Source: JAAFIP01 sp043774625
GTDB taxonomy: Bacteria > Pseudomonadota > Gammaproteobacteria > Burkholderiales > Burkholderiaceae_C
Direction of reading: 5' to 3'
Assembly (NCBI GenBank): GCA_043774625.1
Contig: JAYVTG010000138.1
Coordinates: forward strand, 1 to 48,790
Length of the DNA: 48,790 nt
Every line of letters begins with the position of its first letter. Within the stretch, counting starts at the first letter, position 1. Of this stretch, positions 1-8,300 are shown in pieces. The translations under genes and the position numbers were made by a program. A model generated the notes under the pieces. The model ran no database searches and was not told the origin of the DNA. It saw only the letters and a program-made list of their open reading frames with translations.

Positions 1-101
1 TGTTGTCGCCGACGCAAAATTGACCATCTAAAGAGGGCTATGCCGACCCAAAATTGACCAGGGTGTTTCAATAGTCCTGCTGAATTTTTCAGCAGGGAGA
101 T

Positions 102-1655
102 ATGAGAGTGATCACCATGGACATACTGGGCAAGGTCAGGCGCATGCGGCTGCGCGACCATTATTCAATCAGTGAAATTGCCAGGCGCACAGGCCTGGCA
201 CGTAACACCATCAAAGTCTGGCTCAAAGCAGATCCCGTCAAAGAGCCGCGCTACAGACGGCAAGCCCACAAGAGAGGCAAGCTCGGTGCCTATGAAGCCA
301 CGCTGGCAAACTGCTTGAAAGCTGATGCATTTCGACCCAAAGACGCACGCAGAACGGGCAAAGCGCTGTTCGAGCAAATCCAGGCACAAGGCTACACAGG
401 CGGCTACAGCCGAGTAACGGATTTCATCCGCGCGTGGCGTGCAGGCTTAGGGCAGACACAGGCCAAAGCCTTTGTACCGCTTGCCTTTGAGCTGGGCGAG
501 GCCTTCCAGTTTGACTGGAGCGAAGAAGGGCTACTCATCGGCGGCGTGTACCACCGCATGCAAGTGGCACACACGAAGCTATGCGCCAGCCGCGCCTTCT
601 GGCTGGTGGCCTACCCCAGCCAAGGGCACGAGATGCTGTTTGATGCGCACACCCGCAGCTTTGCAGCATTGGGCGGGGTGGCTAGGCGAGGGGTATACGA
701 CAACATGAAGACCGCAGTCGACAAAGTACATCGTGGCCAAGGCCGCAGCGTCAACGCCCGCTTTGCTGCCATGTGCAGCCACTACCTGTTTGATGCTGAC
801 TTTTGCAACGTGGCCTCGGGCTGGGAGAAAGGCGTGGTGGAGAAGAACGTGCAAGACAGCAGGAGGCGCATTTGGCAAGAGGCAGGCCAAATGCGCTTTG
901 CCAGCTTTGCTGAACTCAACGCCTGGCTGGGCGAGCGCTGCACCAGCCTGTGGTCAGACATCCGCCACCCTGAGCATCGCCAGTTCAGTGTCGCTGAAGT
1001 GCTGGAGCTTGAACGCGCCCACCTCATGCCCATGCCCGAAATCTTTGACGGTTACGTACAAAGCGTCGTGCGAGTCAGTAGCACCTGTTTGGTGGCCGTA
1101 GCCCGCAACCGCTACAGCGTGCCTTGCGAATGGGCGGGGCAGATGGTCAGCGTCCGCTTGTATCCCTACCGAGTCGACGTGGTGGCGGGCGATGCGATTG
1201 TGGCCAGCCACGATCGATTGTTCTACCGGGGACAAACCGCCTACGACTGGCAGCACTACATTGAGCTGGTGCAAAGAAAGCCAGGAGCGTTGCGCAACGG
1301 CGCGCCGTTTCTGGACATGCCCGAGCCGCTGCTGCAATTGAGAGCCGCACTCATGCGCGACGCGGGCGGTGATCGCGTCATGGCGCAGGTACTGGCGGCT
1401 GTGCCTAAAGCAGGCTTGGCCGCCTTGCTCGTTGCGGTGCAATTGGTGCTGGAGGCGGCTACGCCCAGTGGGCAAGTCAGCAGCGAGCATGTCTTGAATG
1501 TATTGGCGCGGCTCGGGAGCCATCCAGCACCGCCCCTGGCGTGCAGCGCACTGGCACTGCTAGAGCCGCCTAGGGCGGATACTGGACGCTATGACGACTT
1601 GCGCAGCCCAGATGCCGCAGCCCAGCGTGTCGATCAAGGAGCGCACCATGAGTGA
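102..1655 (+). CDS. istA: IS21 family transposase IstA
   Basis: A DDE transposase of 517 residues that catalyses strand cleavage and transfer of the IS21 element. The N-terminus carries a resolvase-like helix-turn-helix at about residues 22-41 (SISEIARRTGLARNTIKVWL). The rve integrase core follows, with candidate catalytic acids in FQFDWSEEG (about 137), GVYDNMKT (about 200) and GVVEKNVQDS (about 247). A Mu-type beta-barrel-like C-terminal region is seen after residue 320. Its stop codon overlaps the istB start in ATGAGTGA, consistent with translational coupling. The frame is intact, so the element may be active. The start at 102 follows an agcagggagat ribosome binding site. Confidence 0.93.
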   Translation: MRVITMDILGKVRRMRLRDHYSISEIARRTGLARNTIKVWLKADPVKEPRYRRQAHKRGKLGAYEATLANCLKADAFRPKDARRTGKALFEQIQAQGYTGGYSRVTDFIRAWRAGLGQTQAKAFVPLAFELGEAFQFDWSEEGLLIGGVYHRMQVAHTKLCASRAFWLVAYPSQGHEMLFDAHTRSFAALGGVARRGVYDNMKTAVDKVHRGQGRSVNARFAAMCSHYLFDADFCNVASGWEKGVVEKNVQDSRRRIWQEAGQMRFASFAELNAWLGERCTSLWSDIRHPEHRQFSVAEVLELERAHLMPMPEIFDGYVQSVVRVSSTCLVAVARNRYSVPCEWAGQMVSVRLYPYRVDVVAGDAIVASHDRLFYRGQTAYDWQHYIELVQRKPGALRNGAPFLDMPEPLLQLRAALMRDAGGDRVMAQVLAAVPKAGLAALLVAVQLVLEAATPSGQVSSEHVLNVLARLGSHPAPPLACSALALLEPPRADTGRYDDLRSPDAAAQRVDQGAHHE

Positions 1656-2499
1656 TGCCAATCGAAATACCGCTAAAGACACCACACCATCCATCGCCAG
1701 CTCGCTTAAAGCGCTGCGGCTGTACGGTATGGCGCAAGCATGGACAGAACAGCAAACGCAAGGCAATGCCTCCACACGCGAAGCCTCGCACTGGCTGATG
1801 GCGCATTTGCTGCACGCCGAGAGTGTTGATCGTGCCACCCGTTCGGTGGCGCATCAACTGAGCTCGGCACGCTTTCCTGTGCATCGAGATCTGGCAGGGT
1901 TTAACTTCCAGGCCTCACCCGTCGATCAAGCCTTGGTCAGCCAATTGGCGGATATGTCGTTTAGCGAGGCTGCGCACAACGTGGTACTCATTGGTGGGCC
2001 AGGCACAGGCAAGACACATCTGGCGACAGCCCTTGGCGTGGCGGGTATCACAGGCCACGCCAAGCGGGTACGTTTCTACTCCACGGTGGATTTGGTCAAC
2101 GCCTTGGAGCAAGAGAAGGCGCAAGGCAAGGCGGGGCGCATTGCGCTGAGTTTGCTGCGTATGGATCTGGTGATTCTGGACGAGTTGGGCTATTTGCCAT
2201 TTAGCCAAGCCGGTGGTGCTTTGCTGTTTCACTTGCTCTCCAAGCTATACGAGCACACCAGCGTGCTGATCACCACCAACCTGAGCTTTACAGAATGGTC
2301 CAGCGTCTTTGGCGATGCCAAGATGACGACAGCCTTGCTTGATCGGCTCACGCACCACTGCCATATTGTGGAAACAGGCAATGAGTCTTACCGCTTTCGC
2401 CACAGTTCCAAACAGAACAAGGGGCGCATCAAGGCGCGTGAGTTGGCAAAGAGAGGCGCGCCGTCTGTGCAAACGGCAACGGCGGAGGAGCAAATTTGA
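1648..2499 (+). CDS. istB: IS21 helper ATPase IstB
   Basis: A DnaC/DnaA-like AAA+ ATPase of 283 residues that assists IstA in target selection and transposition. Walker A is GGPGTGKTHLA at about residue 115 and Walker B is LVILDELGYL at about 173. The IstB N-terminal helical segment (SSLKALRLYGMAQAW) is present. I chose the ATG at 1648, which overlaps the istA stop, over the longer frame starting at 1591. The family length is about 250-290 residues and the overlap is the standard IS21 arrangement. Confidence 0.93.
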   Translation: MSDANRNTAKDTTPSIASSLKALRLYGMAQAWTEQQTQGNASTREASHWLMAHLLHAESVDRATRSVAHQLSSARFPVHRDLAGFNFQASPVDQALVSQLADMSFSEAAHNVVLIGGPGTGKTHLATALGVAGITGHAKRVRFYSTVDLVNALEQEKAQGKAGRIALSLLRMDLVILDELGYLPFSQAGGALLFHLLSKLYEHTSVLITTNLSFTEWSSVFGDAKMTTALLDRLTHHCHIVETGNESYRFRHSSKQNKGRIKARELAKRGAPSVQTATAEEQI

Positions 2500-2505
2500 A
2501 GGCGC

Positions 2506-2560
2506 GCTGCGCGTGTCAAGGTGCTTCGGGCTACGCCCTACGCACCTTGACACGCGCAGC
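2506..2560. terminator. 19-bp perfect inverted repeat after istB
   Basis: Arms GCTGCGCGTGTCAAGGTGC (2506-2524) and its exact complement (2542-2560) enclose a 17-nt loop that itself contains GGGC-TAC-GCCC. The hairpin starts 7 bp after the istB stop, inside the IS. No U-run follows, so it is not a classical intrinsic terminator. It may block read-through out of the IS or protect its mRNA. Confidence 0.55.
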
Positions 2561-2694
2561 GGTTAATCGATAACGAGGAGAACTCAAGCACCAAACCTAT
2601 ATACTTATCCACAGCTCAGCATCAAACACTGAGCCTTCGCTCCCTGGTCAGATTTCAATCGGCACTCATGGTCAATATTCAATCGGCGCAGACA

Positions 2695-3661
2695 CCATCT
2701 GGTCATACGACCCCATGCCTGATCGGTAATTCCTAAAGTAGTTATAAAACAACCCTGTCTCACTGTCTGCATACTGCCCAGAGTATCTGAAGTTAAACAC
2801 CTGCCCCGGCGCACTTTGCGCCAGTAGGGTGGCCGTCGTCGTCCCACTACCTGCAGTCGGCGGCAGGCTCAAATAGGCACTGCCCGCTGCTGTGGTGGGT
2901 TTCAGAATCCCCGTGGGTGCATTGTCCCCAAACGCACTGTAGGCCCATTGCCAGACGGGTGCATTCGTGTTGTCCGTCATCAGGCGTGGCGTGTCCAAGT
3001 GGTCGGTGTGAATGGCGTAGTACTTACTGGCTCTGACCATGCCTACGGGGATTGCAGAACCGTCTTCGGTCGGCAGCCAGAGGTATTCCGTCCTGCCGGT
3101 GCTGCTGGTACCGCCATTGCCGTATTCACCCAAGAGTGCCCAGCTAGGCAGACCCGCACTCGGTTCCCCGTACAGGTAACTGTCGCCCAAAGTCGCATTG
3201 GTCTGCGCGGTGGCCCACAGCCAGCTGAAGTTGTTTTTAAGCCAGGTCACAAAGTCGGGGCTCAAGGTGGCGCTGTTGGGTGGGTTCAGCTGGGTGCGCG
3301 CTTCACTCTTAAACACCCGCTGGCCCCAAGCATTGTGCAGATAGCTGTGGCTAGCCAGTTCATTGCCTGCAATGGTGTCGGTACCTACAAAGGTGCTGCC
3401 CAGGGTGACGGTGGACAGGCGGTTGGTGCTGTCGTAGGCAAAGCTGCGCAGGCCGTCGCTGGTGAGGTTGCCTGCGGCGTCCAGGCTGTAGTTAACGGCG
3501 CTGCTCACGGTGCTATTGGTCTTGGTGCCGGTGACGCTGGTCAGCACCTGGGTAAAGCCCAGCAGTTGGTTGCTGCCTGTGCCTATGGTCAGGGCTTGGG
3601 CGGTGTTCTTGCGGATCTCGTTGCTGCCAAACAGGCCGTCTTTGTTGGTGTCGGTGGTGGG
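2695..3661 (-). pseudogene. displaced partial rhs core, cut by IS21
   Basis: About 970 bp aligns collinearly with 5780-6747 of the intact rhs gene (its residues about 1170-1492) with only scattered substitutions. It is truncated at both ends. At 3661 similarity stops abruptly after gtcggtggtgg. At 2695 the frame is broken by the IS21 right end immediately before the conserved DPxGL core boundary. One hallmark change is DHLDTPR in place of the Rhs core motif DHLGTPR. It has no start codon of its own. The tip that once followed would lie left of the IS, outside the window. This resembles the displaced silent core/tip copies known from Rhs loci. Confidence 0.85.
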
Positions 3662-3733
3662 GTAGCGGGTATTGGTGCGACTGCGTGTGCAGGCACGCGA
3701 TATTGCGGTTTTTGAGACGCTAATATGGCCAAT

Positions 3734-3775
3734 GCCAGCGTGGATATTGCGCGAGCAGCTATGCATTTTGTAGTG
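3734..3775 (+). repeat. 40-bp dispersed repeat, copy 1
   Basis: Reads gccagcgtggatattgcgcg then agcagctat...tagtg. It belongs to the family described in the findings and sits between the displaced rhs fragment and the small gene ending at 3777. Confidence 0.8.
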
Positions 3776-3776
3776 A

Positions 3777-4151
3777 TTAAAGTGATTCAACAATATTGCA
3801 ATACCAAACTGACGGGCATTCAGCAACGAATTCGCTAACCTTGACCGTTGCCTCTTTTGTTTTACCCGCCTCTTGCAATGCATAGAAAGTACTGATCGTC
3901 AATTGCGTCTTTTGATTCCAGGTACTGTCAGCAGTAGCAACTTTAACGATTAAACGTTCGAGCTGTTCGACTGAAAATTCCTCGGTGGGTACAAGATCTG
4001 CGCAGAGCAAACGAAATAACTCAATCTGCTCATCATTTATTTCTGTCCCAACCGATATGCGTCCCTCTTTGAACTGTCGCAATAGCGCATATGCATCTTT
4101 AAGTTTCTCAAGGCTCACGCATGTCACCTTTTGCGTTGACGTCTGCACCAC
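3777..4151 (-). CDS. small hypothetical protein in Rhs immunity region
   Basis: A 124-residue soluble acidic protein with no signal peptide or membrane segment. I do not recognise the family. Visible features are a helix-rich N-terminal part (LEKLKDAYALLRQFKEGRIS) and a central segment ending in ELFRLLCADLVPTEEFS. It sits among Rhs-linked small genes on the same strand, so an immunity role is plausible but is inference from position. The N-terminus is doubtful. The first 12 or so codons overlap, in another frame, an ankyrin-like peptide (4108-4206). A single indel near 4110 would fuse the two, so this may be the 3' part of a frameshifted gene. The ORF's first ATG is at 4151. Confidence 0.5.
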   Translation of the reverse strand: MVQTSTQKVTCVSLEKLKDAYALLRQFKEGRISVGTEINDEQIELFRLLCADLVPTEEFSVEQLERLIVKVATADSTWNQKTQLTISTFYALQEAGKTKEATVKVSEFVAECPSVWYCNIVESL

Positions 4152-4206
4152 CTTTCAATAGGGCTCGAACTTCATCTTCGATACCACGGATAGTCGCGAC
4201 ATGCAT
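4108..4206 (-). pseudogene. ankyrin-repeat fragment
   Basis: A 32-codon frame starting directly after the TAA of the upstream gene (TAA at 4207-4209, ATG at 4204-4206). It encodes a near-canonical ankyrin unit: HVATIRG, then VRALLKGGADVNAKGD. It stops at 4108, where the overlapping frame of the 3777-4151 gene takes over. Ankyrin proteins occur among effector immunity proteins. This is either a decayed remnant or the 5' part of a frameshifted ankyrin gene. Confidence 0.5.
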
Positions 4207-4569
4207 TTAGCTCAGTTTTTCAGTTCTTACTGATTTATCGAAATGTGCCAATAAAAGATAGTCATCCCAGCCGTGCTGTCCTTGTATGACAACGATCCAA
4301 TTTTGTCGAATCCAGTCTAAATCTGTATTGATTTCAAGATCATAAATTTTCAGTAAAGTTGAAAAAAATGCAGCGCAGTTAGCTGAGTCAATCGAAATGT
4401 TACAGTAATCCTCGACATAAGAAAAATCTATGGATAAGCGTAGAGATTTTTCTGGAAACAATGCGTAAACGATATGCAAGAACCCCTCTATATGCTCTTC
4501 AACACTAGGGGTTTTTACATTTTGAATTTGAATATTGAGGATTTTCTTTATGATTATTCTCAATCGCAA
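4207..4569 (-). CDS. putative Rhs immunity protein
   Basis: A hypothetical protein of about 120 residues with no recognised family. The reading frame is clearly A+T-richer than its neighbours (many Ile, Asn, Lys, Tyr), which suggests recent transfer. No ATG is available near the 5' end. TTG codons at 4569 and 4563 are the candidates, and the second forms a TTGA overlap with the stop of the Rhs C-terminal remnant (4560-4562), a sign of translational coupling. Overlap of a short variable gene with the tail of an Rhs tip is the normal layout of a toxin and its cognate immunity gene. The function is inferred from that layout only. Confidence 0.55.
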   Translation of the reverse strand: MRLRIIIKKILNIQIQNVKTPSVEEHIEGFLHIVYALFPEKSLRLSIDFSYVEDYCNISIDSANCAAFFSTLLKIYDLEINTDLDWIRQNWIVVIQGQHGWDDYLLLAHFDKSVRTEKLS

Positions 4570-4670
4570 TAGTTTTTAGGTTTAGGAGGCCACGGCCCTT
4601 TCCAACCATCTGGTTTTCTCCTCGGGCAGTCGCGTTTATCGTCGCCATCCTCTTGTCCTCTCACGGGGTT
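4560..4670 (-). pseudogene. remnant of an Rhs C-terminal tip
   Basis: A 36-codon frame without its own ATG, preceded by an in-frame TGA at 4671-4673. It encodes a charged tail followed by GWKGPWPPKPKNYCD and a stop. Pro/Trp-rich tails of this kind are common at the ends of Rhs and polymorphic toxins. It is followed by an overlapping candidate immunity gene. I read it as the last piece of a displaced Rhs toxin whose core has been lost. Confidence 0.5.
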
Positions 4671-4750
4671 TCATGACCTCATTGTAGACACAAGAACTCA
4701 CTTGGCATAGCTTAGCCGTTTTCAATGAAAAATCTGGTTGTAGACGTTAC

Positions 4751-4783
4751 GGGATATGCGCGAGCAGCTATTGATTGTGTAGC
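4751..4783 (+). repeat. 40-bp dispersed repeat, copy 2 (5' part missing)
   Basis: Reads gggatatgcgcgagcagcta then ttgattgtgtagc. The gccagcgt half is absent. It lies between the Rhs tip remnant and the next gene. Confidence 0.75.
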
Positions 4784-4883
4784 GATTTGATGAGTGTGGA
4801 GCAACTGTGTTGACCCTATTTACACTGCAATTGATTGATGATGCCTAAGCGGCTAAGGGGTTGGCGGAATGCTTTTTATTGAG

Positions 4884-5369
4884 TTACTTGTAGCCCTGCT
4901 CTGATCGCGCCTTCAAGGCTGGCCAAAGATCAGCGAGATATTCAACAGCCTCAGCACACCCAGCATCGGCCGCTTTTCGCAACAGTGCGTCCGCTTCCCT
5001 CATTTTTTTCTTCGACTTCGCGCGCAGCCCTTGTGTAATCAATTCCATCGCCAGTTGAAACTGCGCAGCGGCATCACCGGCGCCTGATTTCTGCTGCAAC
5101 TCACTGGTAATTTCAGCTTCCCACTTGGCAGTATCCGCACGGTAGTCTCGAATTCCGAGCTTTTGCGTTGCCCCCAAGTCCAGCAACGCAAACACCCCGG
5201 CACCGAAAGATCTCTCGGCTTCGTCCGGGCCTTTCAGCTTGAATTGCTCAACATCCGTTTCCAGTGGGAATGCCTTCGCAAGCAGCGGAGCGGTCAAGGC
5301 ATGATCCACCGTGGAACACACGATCTTGCCGGCCGCTTCGTCGTAATGAATGATGATGTCGCGAATCAT
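4884..5369 (-). CDS. Sel1/TPR-like protein, candidate immunity to Rhs
   Basis: A 161-residue soluble protein. The C-terminal half has Sel1-like helical repeats (GDAAAQFQLAMELITQG, then ADALLRKAADAGCAEAVEYL). The N-terminal half (MIRDIIIHYDEAAGKIVCST) is unassigned. The start was moved to the ATG at 5369, 7 bp after the rhs stop, because a GGAGC ribosome binding site overlaps the rhs TAG. The longer frame would run back into rhs. Immediate downstream position and tight coupling to an Rhs gene are the usual signature of the cognate immunity protein. The match of this protein to this tip is inference. Confidence 0.75.
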   Translation of the reverse strand: MIRDIIIHYDEAAGKIVCSTVDHALTAPLLAKAFPLETDVEQFKLKGPDEAERSFGAGVFALLDLGATQKLGIRDYRADTAKWEAEITSELQQKSGAGDAAAQFQLAMELITQGLRAKSKKKMREADALLRKAADAGCAEAVEYLADLWPALKARSEQGYK

Positions 5370-5376
5370 GTTGCTC

Positions 5377-8300
5377 CTACTTGCAATCTTTTGCGCAATC
5401 GACAGTGCACTGCGATAGCCGCCTCTCGGCACTGCGCTTGCACGCAACGAACGTGTACTTTTCACCGGTCATGGCTGAGTAAGAACGGCACTCATCCATA
5501 TCGCGATCGTATTGAGCTTCGCACGCCGCTTCGCAGCGATCAAGTGCGCTTTTTGGAGTCAACCATTTGGGCAAAGTCAACCCTGGGCTTGACGGCGTAT
5601 AGGTGTCTGTTCTCGGGTCATACCCACCACGACTACCAGCACCAGCACCAGGCGCAGGGCCTGGCATCGGTATACCTCTTGGACCTACCGATTGCAAGCC
5701 CATCGGATCCGTGTAGCTCAGCGGATTTCCCCCCACATACCCCCGCCGATTCCATCCCCCCGCCAAACCAATCGGATCCATCTGGTCATACGAGCCCATA
5801 CCAGGTCGGTAATTCCTGAAGTAGTTGTAAAACAACCCCGTCTCCGAGTCACTGTACTGCCCAGGGAATCTAAAGTTAAACACCTGCCCCGGCGCACTTT
5901 GCGCCAGCAGGGTAGCCGTTGTGGTGCCACTGCCTGTAGTCGGTGGCAAGCTCAAATAAGCACTGCCCGCTGCGGTGGTGGGTTTCAGGATGCCGCTGGG
6001 GGCATTGTCCCCAAATGCAGAATAAGCCCATTGCCACACCGGCTGATTCGTGTTGTCTGTCATCAGCCTGGGCGTGCCCAGGTGGTCGGTATGAATGGCG
6101 TAGAACTTGGCGGCTCGGTACATGCCTACGGGGATGGCAGAGCCGTCTTCGGTGGGCAGCCAGATGTATTCCGTGCGCCCTGTGCTGCTGAGGCCGCCAT
6201 TGCCGTATTCACCGAGCAAGGCCCAGCTCGGCAGACCTGCACTGGCTTCGCCGTACAGGTAACTGTCGCCCAAAGTCGCATTGGTCTGGGCGGTAGCCCA
6301 AAGCCAACTGAAGTTGTTTTTTAGCCAGGTGACGAAGTCAGGGCTTAAGGTGGCGCTGTTGGGTGGGTTGAGTGTGGTGCGCGGCTCAGACTTAAAGACG
6401 CGTTGGCCCCAGGCATTGTGCAGATAGCTGTGGCTGGCCAGTTCATTGCCTGCGATGGTGTCGGTGCCTACAAAGGTGCTGCCCAGGGTGACGGTGGACA
6501 GGCGGTTGGTGCTGTCGTAGGCAAAGCTGCGCAGGCCGTCGCCAGTCAGCTTGCCTGCGGCGTCTAGGCTGTAGTTGACGGCTGAATTGACGGTGCTATT
6601 GGTCTTTGTGCCGGTCACGCTGGTCAGCACTTGGGTGTAGCCCAGCAGTTGGTTGCTGCCCGTGCCTATGGTCAGGGCTTGGGCGGTGTTCTTGCGGATC
6701 TCGTTTAGCCCAAACAGGCCGTCTTTGTTGGTGTCGGTGGTGGTTTGGCTAATGGCGCTTAGGCGGTTGCTGTTGGGGTCGTAGGTGTAGCTGGCGGCTT
6801 CGCCGCTGCTGTTGCCTGCATCTACCCGGGTAAAGCTGGTGACCCGGTCTCGGTTGTCGTAGCCTACTTGCCAGGTGACGGGGGTGGTGTAGTTTTGGGT
6901 GGTGGCAACGGTGCCGATGACCACGGTGCGCTGGGCCAGCAGGTTTTGGGTGATGCTGGTGATGCGGCTGGCTGCGTCATAGGTGTAGCTGGCCAGTTGG
7001 TTGGCGCTCATGCGGCCATCGGCATCAAAGCTGCGGCTGGCGCTGCTGATGGCGGCGGTGTTGGTGCTGCCCATGCCCGTCCACTGCCAGGCCAGGGGTT
7101 GTTGCAAGGCGCTGTAGGTGATGCCAGTGATGAAGTTGTAGGTGGGCACGCTGGCGGCGGTGCCTGCCTTGGTTTGCAGGCCGGTAATTTGGCCGCTGGC
7201 GTTGCGGCTGTAGCTGACCAGCAGGCCGCTGGGGTAGCGGATGCTGGCTAGGTCGCCCGCCTGGGTGTAGCTGTACTGGGTGATGAGGCTGGTGGGCGCG
7301 GTGGGGTTGTCTAGCACCACCTGGGTCTTTTTGGTGATGCGGCCAAAGGGGTCGCGCTCATAGGTGGTGGTGCCGCTGGGGTCTTGCACCTGGCGCAGGG
7401 TGCCGGTTTGGGTGCCCGTGGTGGTTGCTGCGCCGCTGCTGTCGTACACAAACAGTTGCAATTTACCGTCGGCCTGGGTGACTTGGCTGATGCGGCCCGC
7501 GTTGTCGTATTGGTACAGGCTGGTGTTGCCGCGCGCGTCGGTACTGGTCAGCACGTTGCCGCTTGCGTCGCGGGTGGTGCTGGTGCTGCCGCTGTCGGGG
7601 CTGGTCTCGCGCAGCACTTCGCCCCAGGCGTTTTTGACGTAAACGGTGGCTACGGCCTTGGGGTCAACGGCTTGGGTGATTTGGTTGAGCTGGTTATAAC
7701 TCGTGGTGGCCACGTTGCCGTCAGGCAACTGTGTCGATACAGGGCGGCGCAGTGCGTCTAGCGTTTGGCGGGTGGTTTGCAGCAGCGGGTCGGTGCTTTG
7801 CACGGGTTCGGCGTTGGCATCAAAGCCGATCTGCGTGGTTTGCCCTGCACTGCCTTGAATGGCAGAGACGCGGTTTAAGCTGTTGATGACGCGGATGGTG
7901 GCCAAGGCTATGGTGCCGCTAGCGTCTTTAACTTCTTCGCGGGTGCGGTTGCCCATGCCGTCTAGCGTATAGCTGATGCGGTTGCCCCGGCTGTCTAGCG
8001 CGCCCGTTAACCGTTGGGCGGCGTCGTAGCTGTAGGTGACCTGGTAGCCGTTGGGCATGGTGGCGCTGGCAACCTGGCCCGGGAGCGTGTAGGTGTAGCT
8101 GGTTTTTTGCTGCAATGCAGCGGCCAGATTGCTGCCGCGCACCGTCTGCGTCTGGCGGCCCCGCAGGTCATAGGCCATGGTGGTTTGCAAGCCATTGGGT
8201 TCGGTGGCGCGGGTAACGCGGCCTGCGCCGTCGTACAGGTAGCTGCTGACATGGCCCAGCGGGTTGGCGCTGCTGGCCATATTGCCAGCGCTGTCATAGG

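Larger units (their letters stand above)
1..2694. mobile_element. IS21-family insertion sequence
   Basis: The element holds istA and istB in the usual overlapping order. The left end has two 19-nt direct units of the form gccgacNcaaaattgacca (8-26 and 42-60). The right end has two matching inverted units of the form tggtcaNatttcaatcggc (2645-2663 and 2669-2687). Multiple terminal repeats of this kind are typical of IS21. The right tip reads ...gaca at 2694, mirroring tgt at base 1. From 2695 the sequence is rhs coding DNA alignable with the intact rhs at about 5780, so the right boundary is well supported. The left boundary is at or just before base 1 and its flank, with any target duplication, is not visible. 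Confidence 0.9.

Noticed and set aside
2948..3715. 255-codon plus-strand frame over the displaced rhs fragment
   Set aside because: Its composition (Gly/Val-rich, no family) is what the reverse of rhs coding DNA gives. A like frame appears over the matching part of the intact rhs at 5692-6324.
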